Source of the DNA: Pelagimonas sp.
GTDB taxonomy: Bacteria; Pseudomonadota; Alphaproteobacteria; Rhodobacterales; Rhodobacteraceae
Assembly (NCBI GenBank): GCA_025210455.1
Contig: JAOARQ010000061.1
Coordinates: 1-64,000 of the forward strand
Direction: 5' to 3'
Length of the DNA: 64,000 nucleotides
The first letter of the stretch is position 1; each line of letters begins with the position of its first letter. This document shows positions 26,113-35,823 of the stretch, one piece after another. The position numbers were made by a program, and so were the translations under genes. The notes beneath the pieces are model-generated. The model did no database searches, had not been told where the DNA came from, and saw only the letters and a program-made list of their open reading frames with translations.

Positions 26113-26912
26113 GCGGCCTCGCGCTTGAGTTGGGCTTTGGGAAAGAGGCGGTCAAAATTGGCCTCGGTGGCGCGGGCAAAGTCCTGATAGCTAAGGCCAA
26201 AGACCTCGGCGCCGACTTTGGCGGTGTTGACCACATAGGCCGGTTCATTGCGTTTGCCGCGTTTGGGCGGTGGCGCAAGGTAGGGGCTGTCGGTTTCCAC
26301 CAGAATGCGATCCAGCGGCGCGGTGGCAAAGATATCGCGCAGCTCCTGCGATTTGGGGAAGGCGGCGATGCCCGACATGGACAGGTAAAACCCAAGATCC
26401 AGCGCGGCGCGGCCCAGTTCGGCGGAGGAAGAAAAACAATGCATGACGCAGTTAAACGGCTGGGCCTTATGCATATCGCTGAGGATCCGGGCCATATCGT
26501 CATCAGCGTCGCGGGCGTGGATGATCAGCGGCAGGCCAGTGTCTTGCGCCGCTTCGATATGGATCTTCAGCGAGGTCTTCTGGATCTCTTTGCTGTCCGC
26601 CGTATAGTGATAATCCAGACCCGTTTCCCCGATGCCCACGAACTTCGGGTGCTGCGCCAGCGTCTTGAGGTCATCTACTGTGGCCAGAGGCTCTTCGGCG
26701 GCGCTCATGGGGTGGGTGCCTGCGGCGTAAAAGACCGGGGCGTGGGCCTCGGCGATGGCGCGCACCTGCGGCTCATTGCGCAGACGGGTGCAGATGGTGA
26801 CCATGCGGTGCACACCCGCGTCCAGCGCCCGCTGGACCACATCGGGGCGCTCTGCATCGAAATCCGGGAAATCGAGATGGCAGTGGCTGTCGGTGATAAA
26901 GGCTTGGGTCAT
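26109..26912 (-). CDS. tatD: TatD-family metal-dependent DNase
   Basis: A 267-aa TIM-barrel hydrolase with the metal ligands of the family: SHCHLDF, GETGLDYHY, LPLIIHAR, MHCFS and ETDSPYL. TatD proteins are 3'-5' exonucleases involved in DNA repair and quality control. The ATG at 26912 follows AAAGGAGATGTC; the longer in-frame version has no support. It is coupled to the MBL gene downstream. Confidence 0.93.
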   Translation of the reverse strand: MTQAFITDSHCHLDFPDFDAERPDVVQRALDAGVHRMVTICTRLRNEPQVRAIAEAHAPVFYAAGTHPMSAAEEPLATVDDLKTLAQHPKFVGIGETGLDYHYTADSKEIQKTSLKIHIEAAQDTGLPLIIHARDADDDMARILSDMHKAQPFNCVMHCFSSSAELGRAALDLGFYLSMSGIAAFPKSQELRDIFATAPLDRILVETDSPYLAPPPKRGKRNEPAYVVNTAKVGAEVFGLSYQDFARATEANFDRLFPKAQLKREAA

Positions 26913-27012
26913 GACATCTCCTTTGGGTCGGTTGTGGTCGAAGCCAGCGGGAGGGTCAAGATGGTGTGGGGGATAGGGGGCGTATAATGCGCCCAAGTGT
27001 GCGGGTGGGCAA

Positions 27013-27034
27013 AGCCCCCACCTGTCTGGGGGCT
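27013..27034 (-). terminator. Terminator downstream of the exonuclease gene
   Basis: On the minus strand, AGCCCCC and GGGGGCT pair around AGACAGGT, 31 bp after the stop codon, followed by TTTG. Confidence 0.55.
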
Positions 27035-27064
27035 GACCAGTTGTAAAGAAGGGCGCGTGCGCCT

Positions 27065-28474
27065 TTAGTTCAAATCTTCCAGCAACCGACCGTGGCGTTT
27101 GGTTTCGCGGATGATGTCTCCGAAGGTCAGCAGGCCGCGCGCCTGACACATGGGCAGCATTTTCACCAGCACTTCGGCGGTGGCGACGGCGGCGCCCAGG
27201 GCGGGGTGGCGCAGGGCGGGGGGGATGGTGACGCCAAGGCGATCGCAAAGCGCGTCCAAAGTGTGGGTCTGCGAGGCGCCAAACAGCACCGCTGACAGCA
27301 GCACGGTGTCGAGAATGGGATTGTCCCAGGTGACGCCCATTTTGCCTTTGTGACGGTGTAGAAACGCCATATCAAACGGGGCGTTATGGGCCACGATGAT
27401 GGAACCTTTGGCGAAGTTGTGGAAGTGCCGCCCGGCCACGTCGATGCCGGGTTTACCCGCCACCATGGCGTCTGAGACCTTGTGCACCTTGGTTGAGGCG
27501 GGCGGGATCGGGATGCCGGGATCGACCAGTTCGTCGATCACTTCGCCTTCGATGATGCGGCCATTTACCACCCGCACCGCGCCGATCTGCACGATCTCAT
27601 CTTTGTGGGGCAGAAGGCCGGTGGTTTCCGTGTCAAAAACCGCATAGGTCAGCGCCATCAGCGGGGTGTCTTCATAGGTTGCGCCCAGCTTCTGATCGAG
27701 CAGGTCGAAGTCATAGGTCAGCGGGCGCGCCGCATCGGGGGTGATTTCCGCATGTGCCCCATCAATCACCAGCATATAGCCGCCGCCCTGCATGGGTTTC
27801 ATACGCATGTCATAGCTTTGCTGGCCGTCATGGCCCATTGCGTCGAAAACGACCTCTTTGCCAGTTTTCACAAGGGTCTGCCGGGCAGTGGCCAGCGCGT
27901 TGTGATCAAAGTAATCCGCCAGCGCCGCGTTCAGGCGGGGCACGCCCTGCTGGGCCAGCACTTCGGCGGCCTGACCGTCATACAGCACGATCTGATCTTC
28001 GGGACTGACCAGAATCATCGCCACCGGGATTTCTGTCAAAAGCGCGGTCAGGCGGGCTTTTTCCTGTTCCAGCCGGTTGGTTTCTGCGGCGACTTTATCG
28101 ACGGTTGACAGCGCTGTTTCTGTCAGCGCCGAGGTGACCGCCGAAGCCGCCGGGGCCAGATCGCCCAGATATCTGGCGGCCTTAGTGTCGACATCCTGTG
28201 TAACACCCGCATGGGCGCGGGCGCGCATGTCGGACGACAGCTTTTCGATCGGTTTGGCGACATTTTCGTCAAACAGCAGCCAGACCCCCGCAGCCAGCGC
28301 CACGATGCCCAAAATGGCCAGAACGCCACTGAAGACAAAGCCGTTGATCAGATCGGATTGCAGCGCCCGCGCATAGCCCGCGTAGAGCGCGCCCAGAATG
28401 ATGGCTGTGCCGCCTAGCGCAATCAGAGAGAAAAACAGAAAGATGCGCAGACGAAGGCTTAGCTGTGTGAACAT
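27065..28474 (-). CDS. Membrane-bound PAS/DnaQ-like exonuclease with an altered active site
   Basis: A 469-aa protein: two membrane helices (about 7-32 and 45-68), a HAMP-like and coiled-coil linker, a PAS-like domain (about 140-235), and a DEDDh exonuclease domain from about 275. FDTETTG and HNAPFD supply the first three acids, but the last motif reads H423-PALG-A428, where the family has H-x4-D, so one catalytic Asp is Ala. This protein type is often found beside acetyl-CoA synthetase and DUF294 genes, as here. Start 28474 lies 1 bp after the stop of the upstream gene. It may be a sensor rather than an active nuclease. Confidence 0.82.
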   Translation of the reverse strand: MFTQLSLRLRIFLFFSLIALGGTAIILGALYAGYARALQSDLINGFVFSGVLAILGIVALAAGVWLLFDENVAKPIEKLSSDMRARAHAGVTQDVDTKAARYLGDLAPAASAVTSALTETALSTVDKVAAETNRLEQEKARLTALLTEIPVAMILVSPEDQIVLYDGQAAEVLAQQGVPRLNAALADYFDHNALATARQTLVKTGKEVVFDAMGHDGQQSYDMRMKPMQGGGYMLVIDGAHAEITPDAARPLTYDFDLLDQKLGATYEDTPLMALTYAVFDTETTGLLPHKDEIVQIGAVRVVNGRIIEGEVIDELVDPGIPIPPASTKVHKVSDAMVAGKPGIDVAGRHFHNFAKGSIIVAHNAPFDMAFLHRHKGKMGVTWDNPILDTVLLSAVLFGASQTHTLDALCDRLGVTIPPALRHPALGAAVATAEVLVKMLPMCQARGLLTFGDIIRETKRHGRLLEDLN

Positions 28475-28475
28475 G

Positions 28476-28976
28476 TCAGACCTTTCGACAAACGGTTGAA
28501 ACAATGGGATCGTCATGGCCCACATCACGCCAGACCGGCGGTGAGCCATCGCCAAGGGCCGGGTCTGCCATCATGCCCTTGGTGCAATCCACCATGACTT
28601 CGACGGCGCTGAGCGGCTTCCAGCGGCTGTAAAGATAGAGCGCCACCAGATGCAGGTTTTCATCCTGCGTGTTGGTCTGGACATTGGCCAGATCGACGGC
28701 GGCAAAACGTTCGGTAAAGGGAAAGGCCAGGGTCCAGGGGCGCCACCAGGCTTTGGTTTCAACGGTCTGGGCAACCACCATGCCCTGGGGCAGGGCGGCG
28801 GTATTGCGGCCAAACCAGCTGTATTCATTGGAAATGGCTGCCGCCATCATCGCAGCCCCCGCGCCCACGGGGATCATCCATTTGGGCAGACGCCTACCCG
28901 CCAGTCTGGTCAGCAGCAACATGCCGCCCGCACCAGCAAACCCCGCCACGAAGACGGCGATCAACTCAAGAAACAT
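28476..28976 (-). CDS. Conserved membrane protein of the acetate cluster, unknown
   Basis: A 166-aa protein with two N-terminal membrane helices (about 3-24 and 33-49) and a soluble domain with two Cys (VDCTKG, STVCRKV) that probably faces the periplasm. No named family is recognised. It is 1 bp upstream of the exonuclease gene and 51 bp downstream of the DUF294 gene, with a GC-rich hairpin between. Confidence 0.75.
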   Translation of the reverse strand: MFLELIAVFVAGFAGAGGMLLLTRLAGRRLPKWMIPVGAGAAMMAAAISNEYSWFGRNTAALPQGMVVAQTVETKAWWRPWTLAFPFTERFAAVDLANVQTNTQDENLHLVALYLYSRWKPLSAVEVMVDCTKGMMADPALGDGSPPVWRDVGHDDPIVSTVCRKV

Positions 28977-29027
28977 GACCTTTTCCTCCTCCTGAGGGCG
29001 CGGGGTGCGCGCCCCCTTCCGGGCTGA

Positions 29028-30851
29028 TCAGCCCAGCATTCCTTTCCCGTGACCAACCGCAGATTGCAGCGATTTGACCACAACAAATGCGTCCCGCAAA
29101 TGACTTCGCTCAAAGTCCGAGAGCGCGGCGGGGGCGAGATAGTTATCCGGTTTGCCCCCGGCTTTGATCTGCTCGGCCTGTCGTTCCAGACGGGCTTCGG
29201 CGATCAGATCATAGGCGTCCAGCAGATCCTGCCCGCCGGACTGGCTCAGCACCCCGGCGGCAATCCCGGCCTCAAGACGGGCGCGGGTGTTCACCTGTGT
29301 CAACTGGCCTTGCAGCGCATAGACCCGGCCCAGATCCACCACCGGCACCACACCGTTGTGTTTCAGATCCAGTTCGTTCTTGTGTTCGCCGGATCGGATG
29401 GTGGCAAAACCACGCAAGAGCCCAAGCGGCGGGGTGTGTTTGAGCGAGTTCGACACCATATGCGCCACAAAGATCGAGTTCTTCGCCGCCATGCCAAGGG
29501 TGCTGTCCTGCAGATCTTCGAACAGGCCAAAGGTGCCGCCGATGGCGCGCAGGTCAAACATGACCGACGCCAGCATCTGCGCTTCGCCGTCGGGTTTGTG
29601 GATCCACTGGTTGAAGTATTCGCGCCAGACCCGCAGCGGCTGACACCAGCGCGGGTTGGTGGCCATCATATCGCCGGGGCAATAGAAATACCCGGCCACA
29701 TCCAGCCCGTCGCAGACAAATTTCGCCAGATCCGCGAAATAGGGCATCTGATCATCGGTGACGGCATCGTCGATGATGATGCAATTGTCCTGATCTGACA
29801 CGCCAGTCTGTTCCTGCCGCCCCTGCGATCCGCAGGCCAGCCAGAGATAGGGCACCGGGGCGGGGCCCAGCTTGGCCTCTGCCAAGGACAGCAGGCGGCG
29901 GGTGGCGGTATCGGCGATATCGGTGATCAGCCGTGTGACCACCTCGTGGCGGTTACCACCGGCCACCAGCTGCACCAGCAGCTGCGGAATGCGCGCGGTG
30001 ACTTTGGCCATCTGTTCGGCGCTGTCTGCATGGGCGATTTCTGAGACCAGTTCCGCCGAGGTCATGGCCTGAAACCGGGTCAGATCGGTGTTGGTGACAA
30101 TGCCCACCAGTTGCCCGGCTTCGGTCACGGGCACATGGCCAATCTTGCGCTCCATCATCATGTGCAGCACGTCCGACCCGATGGCGCTGGGGGGCAGGGT
30201 CAGGGGATCGGCAGTCATGATATCCTGAATCGAGGTGTCAAAGGGCAGGCCATGGCCCACCACCTTGCCGGATATATCGCGCACGGTGGCGATGCCCTTC
30301 AGGGCCCCACCCTCGGTGATGCAGATCGATGAGACCCGGCGTTCCGCCATGGCGCGGGCGGCATCCTGCACAGTGGCCTGCATCGAACAGGTCAGAGGCG
30401 GGCGGGCCATCAGGGTTTCCACCCGTGTGGTGGAGAGATCGGATTTCTTAACCCGATCCCCGCGTGAGCGATCAAAGAACTTGCGGGCGGCTTCGTGATC
30501 TTGCAGCAGCGCGCGAAACGCCGGGGCGGGCAGCATCAGCACTACGGAATGCTCTTCTGCGCGGGCGCTGGTGACAGCCTGCCCATCGCGCAAAAGCCCG
30601 CGTTCGCCAAAGGAGTTGCGCACACCCAGATGCGAGACCACAACATCGTTTTCGTCGCGGACTTCGATCTTACCTTCGTAGATGATGAAGAGACCGGGCA
30701 GGGTGTCGCCCAGATCATAGACAGGAAAGCCTGTTTCGATTTCCCAGATGTCAAACTGCGGCACAAGCGCGTCAATGGCGTCGGCGGGCAGGGCGTCATA
30801 GGGGTGGACGGAGCTTAGAAAACGTTTGAGCGCACTAGGGTCGAGGGGCAT
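29028..30851 (-). CDS. DUF294 protein: cNMP-binding, CBS pair and nucleotidyltransferase-like domains
   Basis: The 607-aa protein has a cyclic-nucleotide-binding fold (about 10-130), two CBS domains (about 150-275) and a GlnD-like nucleotidyltransferase domain with GSQGRQEQT and SDQDN, followed by a helical domain. The GS...DxD catalytic residues are intact, so it may nucleotidylylate a partner. The nucleotide-binding modules suggest it senses AMP/ATP or cAMP. Proteins of this kind recur next to acetate symporters and acs, and here it sits directly downstream of the symporter gene. Its target is unknown. Confidence 0.88.
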   Translation of the reverse strand: MPLDPSALKRFLSSVHPYDALPADAIDALVPQFDIWEIETGFPVYDLGDTLPGLFIIYEGKIEVRDENDVVVSHLGVRNSFGERGLLRDGQAVTSARAEEHSVVLMLPAPAFRALLQDHEAARKFFDRSRGDRVKKSDLSTTRVETLMARPPLTCSMQATVQDAARAMAERRVSSICITEGGALKGIATVRDISGKVVGHGLPFDTSIQDIMTADPLTLPPSAIGSDVLHMMMERKIGHVPVTEAGQLVGIVTNTDLTRFQAMTSAELVSEIAHADSAEQMAKVTARIPQLLVQLVAGGNRHEVVTRLITDIADTATRRLLSLAEAKLGPAPVPYLWLACGSQGRQEQTGVSDQDNCIIIDDAVTDDQMPYFADLAKFVCDGLDVAGYFYCPGDMMATNPRWCQPLRVWREYFNQWIHKPDGEAQMLASVMFDLRAIGGTFGLFEDLQDSTLGMAAKNSIFVAHMVSNSLKHTPPLGLLRGFATIRSGEHKNELDLKHNGVVPVVDLGRVYALQGQLTQVNTRARLEAGIAAGVLSQSGGQDLLDAYDLIAEARLERQAEQIKAGGKPDNYLAPAALSDFERSHLRDAFVVVKSLQSAVGHGKGMLG

Positions 30852-30978
30852 GTCCGGTCCTCAGATAGAAATAATACCTGAGTGATACAGGCTTGGGCTG
30901 GGATGCGATAGGCTGGATGGGGTCGCAGACATGGCTTAGCGGCGCTTTTTTCGCGAAATTTTCAGGGTTTATAAAGAA

Positions 30979-31006
30979 ACCGGGGCCCGTTAAGGCCCCG
31001 GTCTTT
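30979..31006 (-). terminator. Terminator after the symporter gene
   Basis: ACCGGGGCC-CGTTAA-GGCCCCGGT is a 9-bp perfect stem, followed on the minus strand by TTCTTTATAAA. It divides the symporter genes from the DUF294 operon. Confidence 0.8.
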
Positions 31007-31029
31007 GTCACATTGTCCCAAGCCGCAGC

Positions 31030-32814
31030 TTAGTGGTCCTGAGCGGCACCAGCACCACGTGGGATGCGGACGCTTTCCACCAGCTCTTCGATCTCTGTCG
31101 GGATCGGCGCAGTGGCTTTGGACACAAAGTAGGCAACGGCGAAGTTGATCATCGCGCCAATCGCACCGAACGAGGTCGACTTGATTGTACCCAGCAGAGG
31201 ATCAGCATCGGTGAAGCTGTTGGTGCCCGGGATGAAGAACCAGCCTTTGTGCAGGAAGATGTACAGCAGGGTCACGATCAGACCTGCCAGCATACCTGCA
31301 ACCGCACCTTTGTTATTCACCTTGGTGAAGATGCCCATCATCAGTGCCGGGAAGATCGACGCAGCCGCCAGACCAAAGGCCAGAGCAACGGTTTGCGCAG
31401 CAAAGCCCGGAGGGTTCAGACCCAGATAGGTCGCAACCACGATGGCCACAGCCATGGCGATACGGGCGGACATCAGTTCGTTCTTCTCAGAGATGTTCGG
31501 GGTCAGCTGACCCTTCATCAGGTCGTGAGACACAGCAGTCGAGATCGCCAGCAGCAGACCAGCCGCGGTTGACAGCGCCGCCGCCAGACCACCCGCCGCA
31601 ACAAGGCCAATCACCCAGCCCGGCAGGTTCGCGATTTCAGGGTTCGCCAGAACCAGAATGTCGCGGTTGAACTTGGTCAGCTCGTTCTCAGAACCCCAGC
31701 CCGCAGCTTCCATAGCAGCAACGGTGTCGGCGTTCTTGTCGTTGAAGTAGGCAATTTTACCGTCGCCGTTCTTGTCTTCCCAACCCAGCAGGCCGGTTTT
31801 TTCCCAGGTCGCCATCCAGTTGTACTGTTCGTCCGAGGCGATCATTTCAACCGATACCGGTTCGCCTGCGGTGCCGTTTGGCCACATCATCTCAGAGATG
31901 TTCAGACGCGCCATCGCACCAACAGCAGGGGCGGTCAGGTACAGCAGGGCGATGAAGACCAGAGTCCAGCCTGCCGACCAGCGTGCGTCAGATACCTTAG
32001 GCACGGTGAAGAAGCGCATGATCACGTGTGGCAGACCCGCTGTACCGATCATCAGCGACAGGGTGAACAGAACCATGTTCAGCGTGTCAGCGTGGTGGCC
32101 AGTGTACTCTTTAAAGCCCAGCTCGGTCACGATCTGGTCCAGCTTGGCCAGCAGAGGCTCACCAGAAGCTGCGTGATCGCCAAACAGACCCAGTGCCGGG
32201 ATCGGCGTGCCTGTCAGCTGCAGCGAGATGAAGATCGCCGGGATGGTGTAGGCCATGATCAGAACGCAGTACTGCGCCACCTGCGTATAGGTCACACCTT
32301 TCATGCCGCCGAACACCGCGTAAGCGAACACAACCGCCGCACCGATGAACAGGCCGGTGGTGTTGTCCACTTCGAGGAAGCGACCAAAGGCAACGCCCAC
32401 ACCGGTCATCTGACCGATAACATAGGTGGTCGAGGCAACGATCAGGCAGACAACGGCCACAACACGTGCGGTCGAGCTGTAGAAACGGTCGCCGATGAAT
32501 TCTGATACGGTGAACTTGCCGAACTTACGCAGGTAAGGCGCAAGCAGCAGAGCCAGCAGAACATAGCCGCCGGTCCAGCCCATCAGGAAGGATGAGTTGT
32601 CGTAGCCGGTGAAGGCAATCAGGCCCGCCATCGAGATGAACGAGGCCGCCGACATCCAGTCAGCCGCTGTCGCCATACCGTTGGTGACCGGGTGAACGCC
32701 GCGACCCGCAGCGTAGAATTCCGATGTAGACCCCGCGCGGGCCCAGATCGCGATGCCGATGTACAGCGCGAAAGACGCGCCAACAAACAGCAGGTTAATG
32801 GTAAACTGATCCAT
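31030..32814 (-). CDS. Na+/solute symporter, VC_2705 subfamily (acetate-type permease)
   Basis: A 594-aa sodium:solute symporter with about 13 membrane helices. The companion DUF4212 gene upstream and the adjacent acs place it in the VC_2705-type subfamily of two-component monocarboxylate (acetate/propionate) carriers. A soluble insert at about 305-395 is characteristic of the subfamily and contains an EF-hand-like loop (D347-K-N-G-D-G-K-I-A-Y-F-N358). It starts 5 bp after the DUF4212 stop codon. Confidence 0.92.
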   Translation of the reverse strand: MDQFTINLLFVGASFALYIGIAIWARAGSTSEFYAAGRGVHPVTNGMATAADWMSAASFISMAGLIAFTGYDNSSFLMGWTGGYVLLALLLAPYLRKFGKFTVSEFIGDRFYSSTARVVAVVCLIVASTTYVIGQMTGVGVAFGRFLEVDNTTGLFIGAAVVFAYAVFGGMKGVTYTQVAQYCVLIMAYTIPAIFISLQLTGTPIPALGLFGDHAASGEPLLAKLDQIVTELGFKEYTGHHADTLNMVLFTLSLMIGTAGLPHVIMRFFTVPKVSDARWSAGWTLVFIALLYLTAPAVGAMARLNISEMMWPNGTAGEPVSVEMIASDEQYNWMATWEKTGLLGWEDKNGDGKIAYFNDKNADTVAAMEAAGWGSENELTKFNRDILVLANPEIANLPGWVIGLVAAGGLAAALSTAAGLLLAISTAVSHDLMKGQLTPNISEKNELMSARIAMAVAIVVATYLGLNPPGFAAQTVALAFGLAAASIFPALMMGIFTKVNNKGAVAGMLAGLIVTLLYIFLHKGWFFIPGTNSFTDADPLLGTIKSTSFGAIGAMINFAVAYFVSKATAPIPTEIEELVESVRIPRGAGAAQDH

Positions 32815-32819
32815 AAGTC

Positions 32820-33101
32820 TTATTCCTCAACGCCGTATTCACGGTCGAGTTTGTTCATGCGCCAGGCGTAGAAAAAGATCAGGCCCAAGAAGACCAGGAT
32901 CGATCCCTGCTGTGCAAACCAAAAGCCAAGATCGGTGCCGCCAACCTGAATGCCGGCCAGCATCGGGCGCAGCAGAATGCCAAAGCCAAAGCTGACGACC
33001 GCCCAGATCACCAGGCTGACGAGAATGATGCGAATGTTGGCTGACCAGTAGCCTTTATCGGCTTCGGCCTGCGCAGCACTCTGAGATGTTTGATCCGCCA
33101 T
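32820..33101 (-). CDS. DUF4212 small subunit of the Na+/solute symporter
   Basis: A 93-aa protein with two membrane helices and the family blocks YWSANIRIILVSLVIWAVVS and GFWFAQQGSI...FYAWRMNKLDREYG. It accompanies VC_2705-type symporters and probably forms a complex with the 594-aa permease. The ATG at 33101 follows GAGGAGGACC; the longer in-frame version crosses the upstream hairpin and is rejected. Confidence 0.92.
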   Translation of the reverse strand: MADQTSQSAAQAEADKGYWSANIRIILVSLVIWAVVSFGFGILLRPMLAGIQVGGTDLGFWFAQQGSILVFLGLIFFYAWRMNKLDREYGVEE

Positions 33102-33179
33102 TTTGCGGGTCCTCCTCTTCCTCCATTGGCCCCAAGACATGGGGCATGAGACCACTGCCTGAAGGCAGAAGTCTGGTTC

Positions 33180-33207
33180 CGGGCCCCCCACCGGAACTGC
33201 GGGGCCC
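33180..33207 (-). terminator. Hairpin between adk and the symporter genes
   Basis: GGGCCCC and GGGGCCC pair around an AC-rich loop, 22 bp after the adk stop codon. There is no long T run, so it may act as a partial terminator or processing site that separates acs-adk from the symporter genes. Confidence 0.45.
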
Positions 33208-33228
33208 GTCGTTTCAGGTCACGGGGGG

Positions 33229-33849
33229 TTAGCCTGTGGCCGTCCGCACGATCGCGCCAAGCTTGGCAGCGATGTCCTTGATTTCTCCCATGGCGTCGAT
33301 GTGCTGTAACGCGCCTTTGGCAGCGTAATAGTCAATCAACGGGGCGGTCTGGGCGTGATAGGCCTCAAGCCGCTGTGCCAGTGTTTCGGCATTGTCATCG
33401 GCGCGCACGGGCTGACCCGCAGCGCGGGCCTCTTCGGCGCGGTTGAGAATGCGATCCACAAGGATCTGATCGTTGACACGCAGTTCAATCACCAGATCCA
33501 GCTTCTGACCGTTCTTTTTCAGCAGATCGCCAAGAGCGTCTGCCTGAGCCAGCGTGCGGGGGAAACCGTCGAAGATAAAGCCGTTCGCCTTGGAGCTGGT
33601 CAGCTTTTCCTCGATCAGCCCGATGACGATGTCATCGGTGACCAGTTCGCCGCGCTCCATGACAGCGGCAACGCGGTTGCCCAGTTCTGTGCCGCTCTTC
33701 TTGGCTTCGCGCAGCATGTCACCTGTGGACAGCTGCACCAGACCGAACTGATCTTCCAGCATTTTCGCCTGTGTGCCCTTCCCGGCGCCCGGAGGCCCGA
33801 GAAGGATTACGTTTACCGTGCGGGTCAATGTGTCTGCATCGCTTGCCAT
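33229..33849 (-). CDS. adk: Adenylate kinase (short-LID type)
   Basis: A 206-aa enzyme catalysing ATP + AMP to 2 [13 protein letters not shown] is the P-loop, then STGDMLR and FDGFPRT. The LID is the short form without zinc Cys ([17 protein letters not shown]), usual in alphaproteobacteria. It starts 3 bp after the acs stop codon. Acs releases AMP, so a cotranscribed adenylate kinase is metabolically sensible. A main adk usually sits in the ribosomal spc operon, so this may be a second copy. Confidence 0.95.
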   Translation of the reverse strand: MASDADTLTRTVNVILLGPPGAGKGTQAKMLEDQFGLVQLSTGDMLREAKKSGTELGNRVAAVMERGELVTDDIVIGLIEEKLTSSKANGFIFDGFPRTLAQADALGDLLKKNGQKLDLVIELRVNDQILVDRILNRAEEARAAGQPVRADDNAETLAQRLEAYHAQTAPLIDYYAAKGALQHIDAMGEIKDIAAKLGAIVRTATG

Positions 33850-33852
33850 GGA

Positions 33853-35823
33853 TCAGCTCTCCCGGTTCATGCGGTTTTCGATCAGGTCGTCGACAACTGC
33901 TGGTTCCGCCAGAGTTGAGGTATCCCCAAGCGAGCCATAGTCGTTTTCGGCGATCTTGCGCAGGATGCGGCGCATGATCTTGCCCGAACGGGTTTTCGGC
34001 AGGCCGGGGGCCCATTGGATCAGATCCGGGCTGGCAATCGGGCCGATTTCGGTGCGGACCCATGTGCGCAGCTCTTTGCGCAGGTCTTCGTCGGGCTCAA
34101 CGCCGTTCATCAGGGTGACATAGCAATAGATGCCCTGACCCTTGATTTCATGCGGATAGCCCACAACGGCGGCTTCGGCGACTTTTTCATGTGCAACCAG
34201 CGCGGATTCAACCTCGGCGGTGCCCATGCGGTGGCCAGAGACGTTGATCACGTCATCAACACGGCCAGTGATCCAGAAGTCACCATCTTCGTCGCGGCGG
34301 CACCCGTCGCCCGAGAAATAATAGCCTTTGTAATCGCTGAAATAGGTCTTTTCAAAGCGCTCGTGGTCACCCCAGACGGTACGCATCTGACCCGGCCAGC
34401 TGTCTTTGATCGCCAGCACGCCCTCAACCGGGAAGGTGTGGATTTCTTCGCCCGACTGCGGGTCCAGAACCACTGGCTGCACGCCAAAGAACGGCTTCAT
34501 TGCCGCACCCGGCTTGGTCGCGTGGGCGCCCGGCAGCGGGGTCATCATGTGGCCGCCGGTTTCAGTCTGCCACCATGTGTCAACGATCGGGCAGTTTCCT
34601 TTGCCAACCACGTCATTGTACCAGTTCCAGGCTTCCGGGTTGATCGGCTCACCCACGGTGCCCAGAATGCGCAGCGACGACAGATCACATTTCTCAACGA
34701 ATTCATTGCCCTGACCCATCAGCGCGCGGATGGCGGTGGGGGCGGTGTAGAACTGGTTGACCTTGTGCTTTTCGCAGACCTGCCAGAAGCGCGAGGCATC
34801 CGGGTAGGTCGGCACGCCTTCGAACATCAGCGTGGTCGCGCCATTGGCCAGCGGGCCGTAAACAATGTAAGAGTGCCCGGTGACCCAGCCCACATCCGCA
34901 GTACACCAGTAGACGTCGCCCTCGTGGTAATCAAAGGTCACTTCCTGTGTCAGCGACGCATAGAGCAGATAGCCACCCGATGAGTGCACAACACCCTTGG
35001 GCTGACCGGTCGAGCCAGAGGTGTAGAGAATGAACAGCGGATCTTCGGCGCTCATTTCGACGGCGCGGCAGAAGTCATTCGCCTCCATCGCCATCTCATT
35101 GTAATCGTAATCGCGGCCTTCGACCCAGGTAGTCTGGCCACCGGTGCGCTTGACCACCAGACATTTCACGCTGTCTTTGCAATGCAGCAGCGCCTTGTCG
35201 GCGTTGGATTTCAGCGGAGTCTTGCGGCCACCGCGCGGGGCTTCGTCGGCGGTGATGATCACCTTGGCGTCGCAGCCGTTGATACGGGCCGAAAGCGCAT
35301 CCGGCGAGAAGCCGGCAAACACGATCGAGTGGATCGCGCCGATGCGGGCACAGGCCAGCATGGCATAGGCGGCTTCGGGGATCATCGGCAGATAGATGAT
35401 GACGCGGTCGCCCTTGGTCACACCCATCGTTTCCAGAACATTTGCCATCCGGCAGACGCGGCGGTGCAGGTCGTTATAGGAAATCGACTGCGCCTGTTCG
35501 TTTGGATCATCGGGTTCAAAGATGATCGCGGTCTGGTTGCCGCGTGTCTCAAGATGGCGGTCGATGCAGTTGGCTGCAACGTTCAGCGTGCCATCCGCAA
35601 ACCAGTTAATGTTAACTTTCCCAAGGGTGAAGTTTACGTTTTTGACCTGTGTGGGCTTTTTGATCCAGTCCAGACGCTCTGCCTGTTCGCCCCAGAAACC
35701 TTCGGGATCATTGACCGAGCGGGCATACATTTCATCGTATTTTGCCGCGTCTACGTGCGCCTTATCAGCAAGCTCCGCTGCGGGCGGATAGGTGCGCGCA
35801 GTGGTTGTGGTCTGTTCGGTCAT
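33853..35823 (-). CDS. acs: Acetyl-CoA synthetase (AMP-forming)
   Basis: A 656-aa enzyme making acetyl-CoA from acetate, ATP and CoA. The adenylation core [12 protein letters not shown], the WWQTETGG block and the C-terminal [12 protein letters not shown], whose Lys is the usual regulatory acetylation site, are all present. The ATG at 35823 follows AAGGGGGAG. It is first in the acs-adk unit and is divergent from the TRAP transporter across a 439-bp spacer. Confidence 0.97.
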   Translation of the reverse strand: MTEQTTTTARTYPPAAELADKAHVDAAKYDEMYARSVNDPEGFWGEQAERLDWIKKPTQVKNVNFTLGKVNINWFADGTLNVAANCIDRHLETRGNQTAIIFEPDDPNEQAQSISYNDLHRRVCRMANVLETMGVTKGDRVIIYLPMIPEAAYAMLACARIGAIHSIVFAGFSPDALSARINGCDAKVIITADEAPRGGRKTPLKSNADKALLHCKDSVKCLVVKRTGGQTTWVEGRDYDYNEMAMEANDFCRAVEMSAEDPLFILYTSGSTGQPKGVVHSSGGYLLYASLTQEVTFDYHEGDVYWCTADVGWVTGHSYIVYGPLANGATTLMFEGVPTYPDASRFWQVCEKHKVNQFYTAPTAIRALMGQGNEFVEKCDLSSLRILGTVGEPINPEAWNWYNDVVGKGNCPIVDTWWQTETGGHMMTPLPGAHATKPGAAMKPFFGVQPVVLDPQSGEEIHTFPVEGVLAIKDSWPGQMRTVWGDHERFEKTYFSDYKGYYFSGDGCRRDEDGDFWITGRVDDVINVSGHRMGTAEVESALVAHEKVAEAAVVGYPHEIKGQGIYCYVTLMNGVEPDEDLRKELRTWVRTEIGPIASPDLIQWAPGLPKTRSGKIMRRILRKIAENDYGSLGDTSTLAEPAVVDDLIENRMNRES

